NCBI RefSeq assembly: GCF_947507565.1
Contig: NC_089180.1
Coordinates: forward strand, 1,736,001-1,800,000
Length of the DNA: 64,000 nt
From: Oscarella lobularis
Taxonomy: Eukaryota > Porifera > Homoscleromorpha > Homosclerophorida > Oscarellidae
Direction of reading: 5' to 3'
The notes below the pieces were generated by a model. It was not told where the DNA came from and did not search any database. It saw only the letters and a list, made by a program, of their open reading frames with translations. Shown piece by piece: positions 23,372 through 34,900 of the stretch (its first letter is position 1; each line of letters begins with the position of its first letter). Position numbers and translations under genes: made by a program.

Positions 23372-24491
23372 ATGGCATCGAGAGAGCTCAACATAGACAA
23401 CGTTATGGACCGAATCGCTTTTCTCCAGCACTCGCAGAACCACGTTATCGCTCTCGCTCGTCAAATCTATGACGTCACGCACTGGAAATCGCCTCTAAAA
23501 TCACTCGACGCTCTTCTATCGAGCTGTATGCTCTGCTTTTTTGCAGAATATCTACTTTCCGCAGCGTTTCTCGCCATATCCCGCGATTCTTCTACTCGGC
23601 TACGCGAAAATCGAAAGTCTACGCGCTCTACCTGCAAGAAGAGACGAAAAACAAGCTCAACCACGTTTCAAAGACGGAAAGAAACGCTTTTTGAACGCCT
23701 GCAACGAAGACGTCGCAAAATCTCGCGAATAACTGAAGCAATTTCGCCTCCTCGTGGGCCAAGCCCACGAAATAGCGCAGACTCTCATCTATATGGGAGA
23801 AGAAATACGAAATTTGTTTTATTGGAAAAGACCAAGTGGATATTCACTTGTGGGACTTCTTGGTTGGCTTGGCTACGTTTTCGTATCGTGGCGCGTTCCC
23901 TTGCTCTTTTGCGTCATATGGCTTTTTACGAGAAATGAAAAAATGATTGAAATTCTTTTTAAGAAGACGGATGCTGCTTCGATTCCCGTTGATTCCGCTT
24001 CGGATCTGAGTGGAGACAGTGGAGAAGATCGCAAAACAACGCCCAAGTCGGATGACAACGATGATACCGAAATAAATGAAGATGCCATGCGAAAAAGTCA
24101 CGTTCTAATTCAAGATTCATCTGAAAGAAGTGACAGTGAAAACAGTAGTGACAGCGAAACGGAATCTAGAGTACTTTCCGTTGCATCGGAACCGGAAGTA
24201 GCGAGGAAGAGACTGTCTGGTTTTTCTCGTTTCCCTCGAAGGCGAAATCGCGGCGGCGATAATGACAACGACGATCACGAAGGAGTTATTTTGAGCGGTT
24301 TGAGGTGTTTTCAGTGTACGAGCAGATTGCCACAGTCGTATGAGAATTGTCCTCGTTGTGGCGAGACGTTTTGTTCGTCTTGCTGCTGTCATGCCGTGAA
24401 GAAGGCGCTGTTCGAAGCGACGGCACCTGGTGCCGCCGAAGAAACTGTTTCCGTGTGTCTAAAGTGTTACATGAGTTTTCAAAGAAGATAA
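23372..24491 (+). CDS. protrudin-like FYVE zinc-finger membrane protein
   Basis: Protrudin (ZFYVE27) is an ER membrane protein with a hydrophobic hairpin and a C-terminal FYVE-type finger that links ER to endosomes. Here MASRELNIDNVMDRIAF starts at 23372. Hydrophobic segments follow (GYSLVGLLGWLGYVFVSW and VPLLFCVIWLF), then an acidic, serine-rich linker, then a finger with FQCTSRLPQSYENCPRCG, FCSSCCCHAV and VCLKCY, spaced like a FYVE domain. The protein ends FQRR-TAA at 24491. The frame changes near 23525-23546 and there is an in-frame TAA at 23730-23732. A 21-base GT-AG segment at the first site cannot fix the frame. So the gene is damaged or the sequence has errors. Confidence 0.6.
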
Positions 24492-24611
24492 CTTGTGAAC
24501 TTTGTTTTGTATTGGAGCAGCTGACATACATTATTATCTATGAGATGAGACGAAAAGCAATAAATTTAGAAATGGGGGGCGTGACGCGAGGGCTCCTGCT
24601 ATAAAATGTTC

Positions 24612-25360
24612 TTTTTATTATATGTTCGAATCCGTCGGGTGGCGGGTAAGCAAAATCAGCAAAGGCAACGTCAAGAATAGCACCGTCATCAACTATGCGT
24701 ATTTAGATTGTAGAGACTTGGTGTTTTCGTTTTCACGTGAGCTTACCGTAGAAAATTGGAAAGATTTGACCTCGTATACCAGTCACTGGACACTGGAGTG
24801 ACTTAATAGATTCAGTTCTACGTGGTCATACGAACAGCTCTATACACAAAGATCTCATACTCTCAAGTAGATTAAATATATGTTTTCTTTTACTATTATG
24901 TCTCCTTCTCCTGGTAAAGTCTCTATTTTGTGGAGGATTTCGTCGTTGTGGCACACTGTTCCGTCCGAGCGGAGGACCCAGCTTTGGGAGTCTTTTCCAA
25001 AGGGGATGATGTCTAGTTTCGATTTGTCGGTCGCTAGGCCGACGCCCCATATGCCTTTGAGTCGAAAGACAAGGGAGGATGGGATTTTTTCTTACCTCCG
25101 GATTGGATTTTCATCTCGAAATAGGCTTTGTTTTGGACTATGGGTGCGTTGGCTAATGCGGCTCCTGTTCCGCAGACGCGTTTTCCTCCTTTCACGATCA
25201 CGCAATCTGAGGAGAGCGATGTGGACTTCGCGTTTTGTGACGTTTCTCGTTTTGTCTTACCCATTTTGTTTGAGTCTAGAGTCACTTGAGGCATTTCGTT
25301 CAGCGAAATGTGGCCTGGCTCGCGATCGCGAGACCAGAAACGCAAGCGACATCGAATCAT
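24612..25360 (-). CDS. SPRYD7: SPRY domain-containing protein 7
   Basis: SPRYD7 (C13orf1/CLLD6) is a small conserved single-SPRY protein of unclear function. The minus strand gives VTLDSNKMGKTKRE, SDCVIVKGGKRVCGTGAAL, NAPIVQNKAYFEMKIQSGG, then IWGVGLATDKSKLDIIPFG, SWVLRSDGTVCHNDEIL and GEGDIIVK, and finally VTGIRGQIFPIFY and DDGAILDVAFADF, ending near PPDGFEHII. This covers the whole SPRY fold in the family order. The first initiator could be at 25360 or at the later MPQVTLDS. Compact exons and short introns match the neighbours. Confidence 0.85.
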
Positions 25361-25419
25361 CGATAATTCAAGGTCCCGTACATTTGACAGTTTATCAGAT
25401 TCTCACGAAAACAATCACA

Positions 25420-27357
25420 AATCAGAATTCTTTTTCTGTCTGGCAAATACTTCAATTTCAACCGTTTGAAAAAACTGTTGCCTATTGAGCCAGTTGACAT
25501 CTTTGTCTGGAGGTAAATCATATGCATTACCCCAATTGCTGTAATTGCTTGAATTAGTATTGCTTTGGTCTGCAATATGAAGATCATGACCATCCCCAAA
25601 AGTAGCAAGATTAGACAAATAGTGACAGAAAGCATGAGAGTCACACGAACAGTTCATCCAGACAATGAAGAAACGGAGAATGACGAAGAGGAAGAAGAGC
25701 TCATGGCCACTACACTCGATAAACGAACGACAGAGATTACGCAAGAGGAAAGAGGTATGCAGTCAATTAATAATTATTTAATCAAAGTTTTTATGTATAT
25801 CCATATTGATTTTTTAGAGAGATTTTCTGAAGGCGTTTGCAATATTGAAAGTATTTAATTATTTATTTAGTATTCAATCAATCTCCTGGCATGCAGCATG
25901 CATATTTGATGAGAAGACCTCATGAGATCTCGGTCCACGAAAGTAATCATAAAGAAAAGTTCCTGTCAACATGCAACTGCGTTAATATAACCGAATCTAA
26001 CAACATAATGATCCTTCTACAAGGCGAATTAAGCTTAATACAACACTAATACGTTCCCCCATATATTATCCAAATCTTACTTCCGGAGCCGCAATATGTG
26101 GGAAAGTGAATGTGATTGGCTCATGAGGTGGCAACGGTTCAAATGGTCGATGAGCCGCTTCCACTGGAGCTTCAGCTGCTGCAAAGGAATTCCAATGCAA
26201 AGAGCCAAGTGTCAATAATAGATAAAATAGAACCTTTTCTTTCCATTTCTTCCAATCGCTCCATTGCCTCCTTGTAGAGTTTGTGAGCTAGAGGAGAACG
26301 GATAAAGAAAACAGTGTACCTATAGGTTTCGTATAGGTCATTACCATTTCGTCTGCCTGGCTCTAAGCCATTCTCCAATGACCTCATGACAGATGGTTTC
26401 GCCACTTCCACTTCCTGCGCCAATTCTGCAAAACGCATCACGTGCTAGAAAACTTGTTAAAGAATAATAAAAAAGGAAAATGATTATGATCCCAACTGAC
26501 CAGACTCTCGTCATATTCATCCGCCGTTGGACTGATACATACAATCATCCTGACCTAAATGAAAAAAACAATTGCACCCCCAAAACGCGACATCACAAAT
26601 AAATATCTTTACCTTTCCTTCGCCATCGAAATAGTTCTTAAAAATGTGCGCCAATTTCGAATCTCTGTACGGAACGATGCGACTCGTTCCGTTCATTTGA
26701 TTGTCCCGAAGCGTTTGAAGAACCATCAGAGCAGCATTGATATTGCCTGACACAGATAAATAATAATAAATAATACACATAATTCCATATTACTACTGAC
26801 CGGCTTCTTTAAGTTTTCCTCCACACGCTTGAGTGCGACTCGCTCTCTCCGATCCAGCCAAATCGACGAGCGACAGCCGACTAATCGAGACGGCACTCTT
26901 CTCGTTCAATATTTCCGCTCCCGTCGCGTCGACGGGCGCTTGAACGACGCGAATCGTAAAGACGCTGTGACTTCGACTCGACTCTTGATTGAGCTGAGTC
27001 TGAGCGACGCGTCGTCGCTGTTGGCCTCGCCATAGCAACTCGTACGCCTCTTCCGTGCTCTTCACTTCGTATTCGTTCGCGCCACTCACGTACATATTGT
27101 GACGATGATCTTCTCTCAAGTTCTTCCATTGAGGCGGTCTGATAAATAAAAAGGAATTGCATTGATTCTTTTTTCTCTCTCTTGTATTGTCTATAATACT
27201 TCTGATGAACTTCGTCTGCGTCTGGTTCCTCCAATAGGTCATAGATGTAGTTGTTGTACATCTCCACAAATGATACGAAGACTGCGTAGACATTGTCTTC
27301 ATCCAACTACAAATACACGTCATAGACTATATAATATTTATATTGGCCTGCGTTATT
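25420..27357 (-). CDS. KIF23: kinesin-like protein KIF23 (MKLP1), 5' end in an assembly gap
   Basis: KIF23/ZEN-4 is the kinesin-6 motor of centralspindlin, which bundles midzone microtubules and directs cytokinesis. Minus-strand exons give [58 protein letters not shown] (switch I NxxSSRSH), [18 protein letters not shown] (switch II DLAGSE), [37 protein letters not shown] and [18 protein letters not shown]. The long loop-rich region between P-loop and switch I, and the P-loop itself, should lie upstream, in or beyond the N run that begins at 27358. The neck region continues at 26080-26440 ([17 protein letters not shown]). A minus-strand frame at 25440-25740 may be a C-terminal exon but is not certain. 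Confidence 0.85.
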
Positions 27358-27557
27358 NNNNNNNNNNNNNNNNNNNNNNNNNNNNNNNNNNNNNNNNNNN
27401 NNNNNNNNNNNNNNNNNNNNNNNNNNNNNNNNNNNNNNNNNNNNNNNNNNNNNNNNNNNNNNNNNNNNNNNNNNNNNNNNNNNNNNNNNNNNNNNNNNNN
27501 NNNNNNNNNNNNNNNNNNNNNNNNNNNNNNNNNNNNNNNNNNNNNNNNNNNNNNNNN
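27358..27557. other. assembly gap (200 Ns)
   Basis: Exactly 200 N bases, a conventional scaffold gap size, interrupting the 5' part of KIF23. Confidence 0.99.
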
Positions 27558-28800
27558 ATTATCTATAAAAACCACATCATCGGTCACAATGACCGTTTTG
27601 ACTGACCGATATTTATGAAGAAATTAACTAAGGAATGCCTGGCTTTTCTGTGCTGCATGTCCAGCGGCACAGATGCCCTATGCTAGCCTAATAAACGAGC
27701 GGCCATGATGAATACCTTCAACTTGGTTACAATCGATCACGCGGCGTCTCTTCCCAATTGATAGTTTACAGAAGCTGCGATATTAGAGTACGTCCTTCTC
27801 TTAGAAGTGCCTGCTGATGATAATTTTTTTCTACTTTGAAAATTATAGCGTCGTCAGTCTAAAGTTTTTTTCTAAAAGTTGTAAGAGGTCGGTTTTCTTG
27901 TTACGAATTAAATTATTTTGAAGAGAAGAACATACTCTAATATAGAAGCTATCATAAGCCGCATACATGCAGCCCCAGTAGACGCCATGCAATTGCGCCG
28001 TTGGGTCTTCCACTCACTGAATGGCTATTTTACTGCCTTCAGAAATCAACTAATCAGTGTCCTAGTCAACTGAATACAATCGATCATGCGCGATTCTTTG
28101 CACAGAACTGTAGGCACCTCCCATTTTCAAGCCCGTGTCTACATCTTCAGAATCCGATCTCGCATGGCTTAATTAATTAAATCAATAACGAGACTTCTTA
28201 CTAGTACATTGAAGAAACTGCATCTGCAAAAAAAAGCAGCGACCTGGTAGAGGGCTGCAGGAGCCGATTATGTCAGCAGCCCGTGCAGCGAAATGTCACA
28301 ACAAAGAAATCAGAAAATTGGCCAGTGCGCTGTTTATGCTAAGTTATGCTCCTATCAACCGCTACAATGGTGTGTTTCAAGAGAAAAAAAACGAAGATTT
28401 CAGGTGGAGGCGTGTTTTTAGCGCATTTAGTGCAAAACCCCAGCAGGACCAACTTTCACTGCGCATGTGCGCTAAGTGGCTTCGCGGTATTTTCTTTCCA
28501 CAGAGACAGCATCATTTGATGTTCGAAACGCGTTCTTGCATTGCGGAAAGTTGATCTGCTTTCGAAGAAGGTCAGAAGTTAGCTTGTTTTGTCTCTAAAA
28601 ATTTTTCTCAGACGCTAGCTTACTTAGGGTGACTACAGTGTTTTGAAACGGAGGGAGCATACAGTTAGCAAGGAGGGTAGCTAGTTTAAGAGATTATAAT
28701 ACGCGTTTCTGTTGTAATAAGTAAGATCAATAAAATGATAATGGTTATAAAATAATAAGTGTAGTATTCACTAGTTGAGATTCTTCTTGTGAGCCTTATT
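27558..28800. other. no recognised gene
   Basis: The motor-domain P-loop exons of KIF23 expected here on the minus strand are not found. A 94-residue plus-strand frame (28270-28554) has no family resemblance. The sequence is AT-rich and lacks clear exon boundaries. Confidence 0.35.
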
Positions 28801-28817
28801 AATGTACGTTGGTCTTA

Positions 28818-28843
28818 CAGTGCACGCCACCATAAATTTCCAA
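28818..28843 (+). repeat. single Tc1/mariner-like terminal repeat
   Basis: TA followed by CAGTGCACGCCACCATAAAT, close to the TIR of the MITE at 10224-10906 (CAGTRCAGTRCGTGCCAGCA and on). I could not find a matching right end within the next 1.2 kb, so it is probably a truncated relative. Confidence 0.45.
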
Positions 28844-29484
28844 TTTTTCAAAGTCCCCTACCCCTTTACAAAAAGGCCCTGCAAACGTAACTAAAACGTC
28901 ATTAAATAGTTTAGGAAGTAATATAAATGTGATTGTGAAACTCTTCCGCCTAAACGAAGAATTTGTGCTATCAGCCAATCACGGAGCAGTGTTCGTTCAC
29001 ATGATCTTCGCGCAATTTTGGTAAAATGGGTCAAGTGATTGTTACGTCACAGTCATACTATCGTGGTAAAAGAAAATATTTCTATGTTGCTAACCGTGCG
29101 CGCGTTAGGGTAGTATCGCTCTAATCAAAGCCAAATTCGAGACGAAATACTTTCGCAAAAAAGCCTTTCTTCGTCAATGTCTATCAATGAGATTTTAAAA
29201 TTGCCTTTGAGTGACCCCCTAACATTTTGAAAAGAAAAATTCATAGTGCCGTTACCGAGAAAAACGCACGTAAAGGAGCGTAGGTACGTAACTTAGAAAC
29301 GGCCGTTTTTGAGAAAACAAGAAAATTTCGGAAACATTTCATTCAATGAAAAGTTTTGAAATTTTCTCCAGTACATCAGCAGTCTGAAGTGATTTTTACC
29401 GGACACGCGAATAGTCAGCAAAACGCGGGTTTGGGCGTGGCATCGCGAAAGTAATTTTTTCTCTAAACCGGCGGCTTCAGTAGT

Positions 29485-29836
29485 ACTCTTCCCTGGCCTC
29501 CCTCGGGTGCATGATCAAGTGGCACGTTATCAGCTCGCAGCACGACAAACCCAACGTGCTCCTTTACTGTGTTCCCTCGATGAGCGTTACTAATAAAGCT
29601 CAATTGTTATGTGCCAGTTATGTCTAACAGTAGCCTATGTAATATGCCTACATACGTACTCGTTCCAGAAAACTTTGTACACAATCCGGGGTTACTATCT
29701 ATCTACTGTGACGTCACCTTTTTGCTAGCAATTGCGTTCAAAATACGGGAGAGTATGACATCACAATGACTGTGATGTCATAAAGGCACCTGTGTGTGTG
29801 ATTGGCCTAAGTGCGATTGTGACGTCAGGGTATACC

Positions 29837-29876
<40 letters not shown>

Positions 29877-29957
29877 CTTTGAGATTTTGGCCGATCACGT
29901 TTGAGAGCCCCTCCCACCAGGGCGCCCGCGGGCTTCGCCCGCGCGCGCCCTGGTGTT
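29485..29957 (+). repeat. hairpin-tailed (CAGA)n repeat, copy C
   Basis: The tail repeats the layout of copies A and B: TATACCGACAGACAG... with seven CAGA units (29839-29872), the block GATCACGTTTGAGAG, then a strong GC hairpin at 29916-29954 (ACCAGGGCGC pairing perfectly with GCGCCCTGGT around a TTCG loop). The body 29485-29710 is shared with 53283-53512 (CCCTCGGGTGCATGATCAAG, TAATATGCCTACATA). The left end is not defined. There is no coding region. Confidence 0.65.
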
Positions 29958-29996
29958 CGGGGAAAAATATCCTCATTCGTTTTTTTTTCTAGTTGA

Positions 29997-30270
29997 TTCG
30001 TCAAAGGTCTATTTTCCAAAGGAGGTGAGTTTGTGCCGATCGAGTCTACCCGGTGACTACGGGGTCTACACCAAACTGGTCATACCTGCCGGATCGTGGA
30101 TTGGACCCTTTCAGGGTTTGCCCGTTCTATTCGACCTATGGTCGATTCTTAATTAAATTGATATGATGTGGGAGGTGAGAGAATAGACGATGATGGATGA
30201 TTGCCCATTATCGATCATTTATCTATTAGGTATTTCGCGACGGACAATTGGTTCACTACATCGACGCCAG
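29997..30270 (+). CDS. PR/SET (PRDM-type) domain fragment
   Basis: Two exon pieces look like the start and middle of a PRDM-type PR domain: YFPKEVSLCRSSLPGDYGVY and TKLVIPAGSWIGPFQG (30010-30115, donor GTTTGC), then after an acceptor near 30230 DGQLVHYIDASQSPP. The expected continuation (WMRFVNCAR) is missing: within the same exon the frame changes and KDM4-like sequence begins. It is a fragment, and I cannot tell which PRDM. Confidence 0.6.
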
Positions 30271-31173
30271 TCAATCGCCGCCGCTTCGGCAATTACAAAC
30301 TTCGCGAGCCAATCCAAGTGAAGGCAATTCAGAAAGATCGATGGACACTCCGATGTCGCTACTGCACGGCGTCCGGTCGTCCCAGTCGCGGCACGTGCGT
30401 CCAGTGCTCCGAGCCGCGATGCTTCGCGTCGTTTCACGTCACCTGCGCTTATCGGGCGGGATTGCTCTGTCGTCTAAGCGACACCGTCGTCCAGTTATTC
30501 TGCTCCAAACACTTGCAAGACGACTTGGTGAGAATCACGGCGCCGAGGAGCGCTAAAACATTCCCCAGCGCATTTTTCTTAGGATGAGAATGGCAGTCGT
30601 CCGACAATTCCCGTAGGGGCCATGGTAGCGGCCAAATATTCGGCGTCAGAGTGAGTAACTGCTTCACAGGTAAGCAATTCTTCCAAAACTGTCTTTCATT
30701 AAAGATTCGCTTGGGCAAACGTTGTCGGCATCGAATCCGCCATGTACTACGTCGTTTTATTCGACGACGGGTCTATCAGTCACAACGTTCGACCTGCAGA
30801 CGTCAAGGTGGGAGGGCAGGGAAGAGAATCGCTCTTGCTATAGTACTGTAGCATATTTTCTACATTCAGTGCCGCTCGCAAAATTTGCCTGAAGAAAATC
30901 AAAGAGTTGCAATCTTTTGGTCAGACGGGGAAAGGTATTGGGGGAAATTTCTACGAGCTACTCGTCAGCCCAAGTACAAAGTACGCCTTCCTTTGCGTTG
31001 AAACAATAGGCTGCTACTCTCTATCTTTCTCTCTAGGTAAGATTTCTCTGCGGGCGAACAACCACGGTCGAAAGCGACGAGATTTTCGAAATGGGACGCG
31101 TGCCGAAGAAAGTCAAATTTGTCAAGGCTCTTTGGAATACGTCGCCGTCGCCTGGGCCAGCGTAACACTCTAA
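30271..31173 (+). CDS. KDM4-type reader: extended PHD finger plus double Tudor
   Basis: KDM4/JMJD2 demethylases end in an extended PHD and two Tudor domains that read H3K4me3/H4K20me. Here RWTLRCRYCTASGRPSRGTC, VQCSEPRCFASFHVTCAYRA and LFCSKHLQDD (30330-30525) form the zinc-binding ePHD. ANVVGIESAMYYVVLFDDGS and ISHNVRPADVK (30700-30806), then VAIFWSDGERYWGKFLRAT and KYKVRF (30900-31050), form the hybrid Tudors. It ends near KVKFVKALW with TAA at 31171. The catalytic JmjN/JmjC half is absent upstream, where a PR/SET fragment lies instead, so this is a 3' gene fragment or part of a rearranged gene. Confidence 0.65.
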
Positions 31174-31341
31174 ATATAAGCAATAATAATTTAGCGCAGA
31201 GTTTTTCTTTTTTTCAGCCGCTTATTAATTGAAGACCCTCTGGTACATTGTAGTTATAACGCCCCTGTTCTCTCATGCATTCTCCATATGAGATGTTGTT
31301 ATCATTAGACCCTATTTTGAATACGATTTTTTGGTGTAGAG

Positions 31342-34165
31342 ATCATTGAAGGATGGATTTGATATGTTTGCCTATGAAACTTCATTGCGCCTTTTTGAAG
31401 AATGTAATGAAAAAGTTGACGAAACTGCCGACTGTAACAAAAGGGAGTTGCCTATGATCGCATCTTCATTCAATGAAATAGTCGTATTTTGCACGATAGG
31501 CTTGCTAGATCAAATTCTTCAGTTCGCTAGGGATCATTGTCTGGAGGCACTGGTCAATGCAGTAAAGACAGTCCAGAAAAGAAAGTCGTGCGTTTTCTTA
31601 TTGTATTCAAATGGCATTCGTGACTACTTTGCTCTAAACGCGTCTAGTCATTCTGAATCGAGTAAACCATCATGGATCAGTGTTCTTAGGGCTGTTGAAA
31701 ACACTAGTAGCAATAGAAATCTTTCCAAGATCATTGGCTTTCTTGGTACGGCTCTCGATAATTCTCTAACAATATTGTGACATTGCTCTCTGTGCTCTAG
31801 ACTTGGGAGTAAATTTGAATTGCACGTTTGGCTCATACAATCGGACATTGATACATGCGGCAGCCAAAAAGGAGAGCGTTGAACTGTTGGCTGCTTTCAA
31901 AGTGGCTAAAGGGAGCTTGAATATTTTGGATCGAACGAAGAAAAAGTCACCTGTTGTAAGTGTAGAATTAGATACCTAGATACACAGATACATAGATCCT
32001 CTTTTTTGGACTAGTTTTATGCAGTTGAGGCAAATCACCTTCCAGCTGTAAAATTTTTATATGAGCAGGGTGCAGATTTTTCTCTTGAGGTAAAGACGAA
32101 AAGCATTTCATGCTCATTACTTTTGTTCTATGAGAAGAGGGGGCCGTTGATTGGAGCACTTTTGATTTTTCATAGGATTACGAGGGAAAATCTTTATTGC
32201 ATTGTGCTGCAGGGTCGGCTGACGTTAGCATGATTGACTTTTTGGTGAAAAACTGTTCCAAACTTATTGACAAAAAGGTCATGCATACCGTTGTTCCGTG
32301 AAAACCATCGTGGGATTGCTGCGTTCTATAGGACCGTGACGGCTGGACGGCTCTCGCTTGGGCAACGGATCGAGAGAAAGACACTACAGAAGCTGTCGAT
32401 CTTCTTCTTTCAAATGGAGCTGATGCCACTATCAAAGACTTTGTAAATTAAATTAATTCTCCTAATGGATTGTGTGACGGAACGGTCTTTTTTTTATTGT
32501 AGCAAGGAAACACGTCTCTTCACTGGGCCGTTTCTGCGTGCGAAATGGATGTGGTTAAGTTGCTTCTAAAGCGTTGCAATGTCAATGGCCAGAACAAGAA
32601 AGGCGAAACTGCGCTGTAGAAAGGGGGAAACGAGCACGCGTGGGCCTGAGGTGACCGTTGGTTTTCTAGGCATATAGCAGCACGACTGGGACATGGACCA
32701 TTGGTCAGGTTAGGTTACTTTGGGATTTAGGGGAAAAAATGACCACGCGACGTGTTGTTTTTCTTGGGTACGAAGACATCTGCTAAGTTTCAACGCAGAT
32801 TGCACAATTGCGAACAATGCCAAAGAAACTCCTGTCGAGGTGAAATCATGTCGTTTTTTTTGTGAGCACTCGCAAGAAAGCGAGTTGGCGTTCTAGATTG
32901 CGAAGGCGATGCGTAGGACTCACGCTGTGAAGGAAATGGCCGACTATGTGAACAACTTTTTAAGAATGTCAGAGATAAGAATTGCTCATTGTGCGTTTAC
33001 GCGACGTTTGCTCTAGGGATATTTCCAAGGGACAGGAGCCTTTTCCTATTCTCTGTGTTAACGAGGTGAGACGACGCAGTAGTAGTCAGACAGATAATAA
33101 ACCCCTTGTTCTATTTGATAAGGTTGATGGCACGCTTCCTCCGTCAGATTTTGTGTACATTAAGTCGTGCGTCGAAGTGAAAGGACTGCACATTGATCGA
33201 AGCATGGAATCCATGGAGGTACAAGAAAGATGTTTTTCTAGCTACATTTCGCACCTTGCCCTAGGGATGCAATTGCGGACAGTTGTGCATCGAACGCGGA
33301 TGCAATTGTGCTCGCAGCAGCAAAAGACGACGTCTCTGGTTTGACTCCGTATGTCTCATACGCGTCCTTTTGCATTTAACCTAGATAGACGAATCTTTGC
33401 GTAGGAGGGAAAGATCAACGCAGATATCAAAAAGTTTAAAAATCCTATCGTTTTTGAATGCAATCCGAAGTGCAGCTGCTCGTCGCAGTGTCCAAACCGA
33501 GTCGTGCAGAAAGGATTTAAGTAGGCACTCGTCCGCTATTTTGTTAACTAAAAAAGAAGAGAATTAATTGTGAATACTGGCAGGTACAGACTCGAGCTTT
33601 TCAGAACGCTTTCAAAAGGTTTCAAAGTTGTCTAGAGCTTCGCGGACTTCAAAAAGCGAATCGCGAGTTGTTCGTTTAGGGTGGGGCGTTAGAGCGAAGG
33701 AAAATATTCCAATGGGCTCAATGATATGCGAGTATGTTCCATAACAAGCAAAATGTTGTCACATACTACCACCTGTGTTTTAGATATGCCGGCCAATTGA
33801 TTACAGACGAAGCAGCAAACCTTATGAAAGATGATACGTATCTGTTTGACCTCGATGTCGATGTGAGTGTGAGAGACTGCATTGTGGCTACTAACTATGG
33901 GTGCCATTGGTGTTGCAGGGTCAAATGGACGGCTGTATGTGCATCAATGCTTGTGAGTACGGCAATGTCAGTCGCTTTATTAATTACTCCTGTGAGCCAA
34001 ATGTCTTTCCTGTGCGCGTCTTCACTGAGCACCATGTACGTCAAAAGTTGTATTATTATTTATTTAGTTGATACTGTAAATTTTACGTGAAGGATAGGAA
34101 ATTCCCGAAAATGATTTTCTTTGCGGAACAAGACATATCAGTTGATGAAGAAATTTGGTAAAACG
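31342..34165 (+). CDS. EHMT1: EHMT/G9a-like H3K9 methyltransferase, 3' truncated
   Basis: EHMT1/2 mono- and dimethylate histone H3K9 and bind it through ankyrin repeats. A first long exon (31342-31780) is not recognisable. Ankyrin repeats then follow over several exons: [90 protein letters not shown]. The pre-SET region has [33 protein letters not shown] and [19 protein letters not shown]. The SET domain has [17 protein letters not shown]-like sequence, [20 protein letters not shown], and [20 protein letters not shown] with the NHS-type SAM site (here NYS). It ends at DISVDEEIW and then TAA; the YDYG catalytic motif and post-SET zinc site are missing, so activity is doubtful. Confidence 0.78.
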
Positions 34166-34188
34166 TGTGAATCCTTATGAGTCGATGT

Positions 34189-34900
34189 CTATAGAAATAT
34201 CCATTCCATAGACCAGTCAAAAGGCTTGTCAGCATTTTTCTCTAGCGTTTCTGCAACATCTTCGGCAAGGTCGTTTTGAATTTCTACGCTTGTGGTGTTC
34301 ACCCAATTTTCTATCTTAGCTTTGAGCCGTCGGATTGTCTGCAACTGCATTTTCTGTTTTCGGGCCAATAGAGAAAATTTTAGGCTACGTTGTGGAGTCG
34401 AGAGATCTTTATTCTTTGTGAACTTGTGTGACATTCCAGAAGAGCGACGAATCCAACGAGAGTGATATATCCCAAGACTCTTTCTGAATTTATCACATTC
34501 CGAGCATCTCATATTTTCAGCCGACGTAATGAGATGGCAGTGTGACGATCGGAGTGTAGCTAAGTAGAAGCAATTCTTGTAAATTACTAGTATGGAGGCG
34601 TCGAGCTTGCTTCTTCCTCCATCTCCTTGCCATACAAACAAATTTGTCGTCAGGGTTCGCTTTTATCCAGAAACTGGAGAAATGCCGGAAAGTTCAAAAA
34701 TGTCACTTTGGACGGATGAATCGGCGATTTCTGCACAGCACTGCAATAATCTGTCGCAACAGGCCTTCCTTGAACGTAAAACTTAGCGTCTTGTCAAGGA
34801 GAAGGGAATGTGACGCCCATGTGGCTGGTCCGGAGATGGAAGCGTCGCGTGTTAGGAACAATTTTTCACCAACCACATTTTCATGCCAAGAAGAGATACT
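34189..34900 (-). mobile_element. DNA-transposon-like transposase fragment
   Basis: The minus strand reads KFYVQGRPVATDYCSAVQKS (34690-34790), then LFVWQGDGGRSKLDAS (34590-34640), and a cysteine motif MRCSECDKFRKSLGIYHS with STPQRSLKFSLLARKQKMQL and a long helix down to 34192. Similar Cys-x2-Cys plus TP-rich helices occur in transposon proteins of sponges and cnidarians, but I cannot fix the superfamily. It is broken into at least two frames and abuts the Ty3/gypsy fossil. Confidence 0.4.

Noticed and set aside
23526-23546. A 21-base intron in the protrudin-like gene
   Set aside because: It has GT and AG ends, but removal does not restore the frame, and 21 bases is too short for ordinary animal splicing.
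28818-29450. Complete mariner MITE
   Set aside because: Only the left-type end is present; no inverted partner was found.
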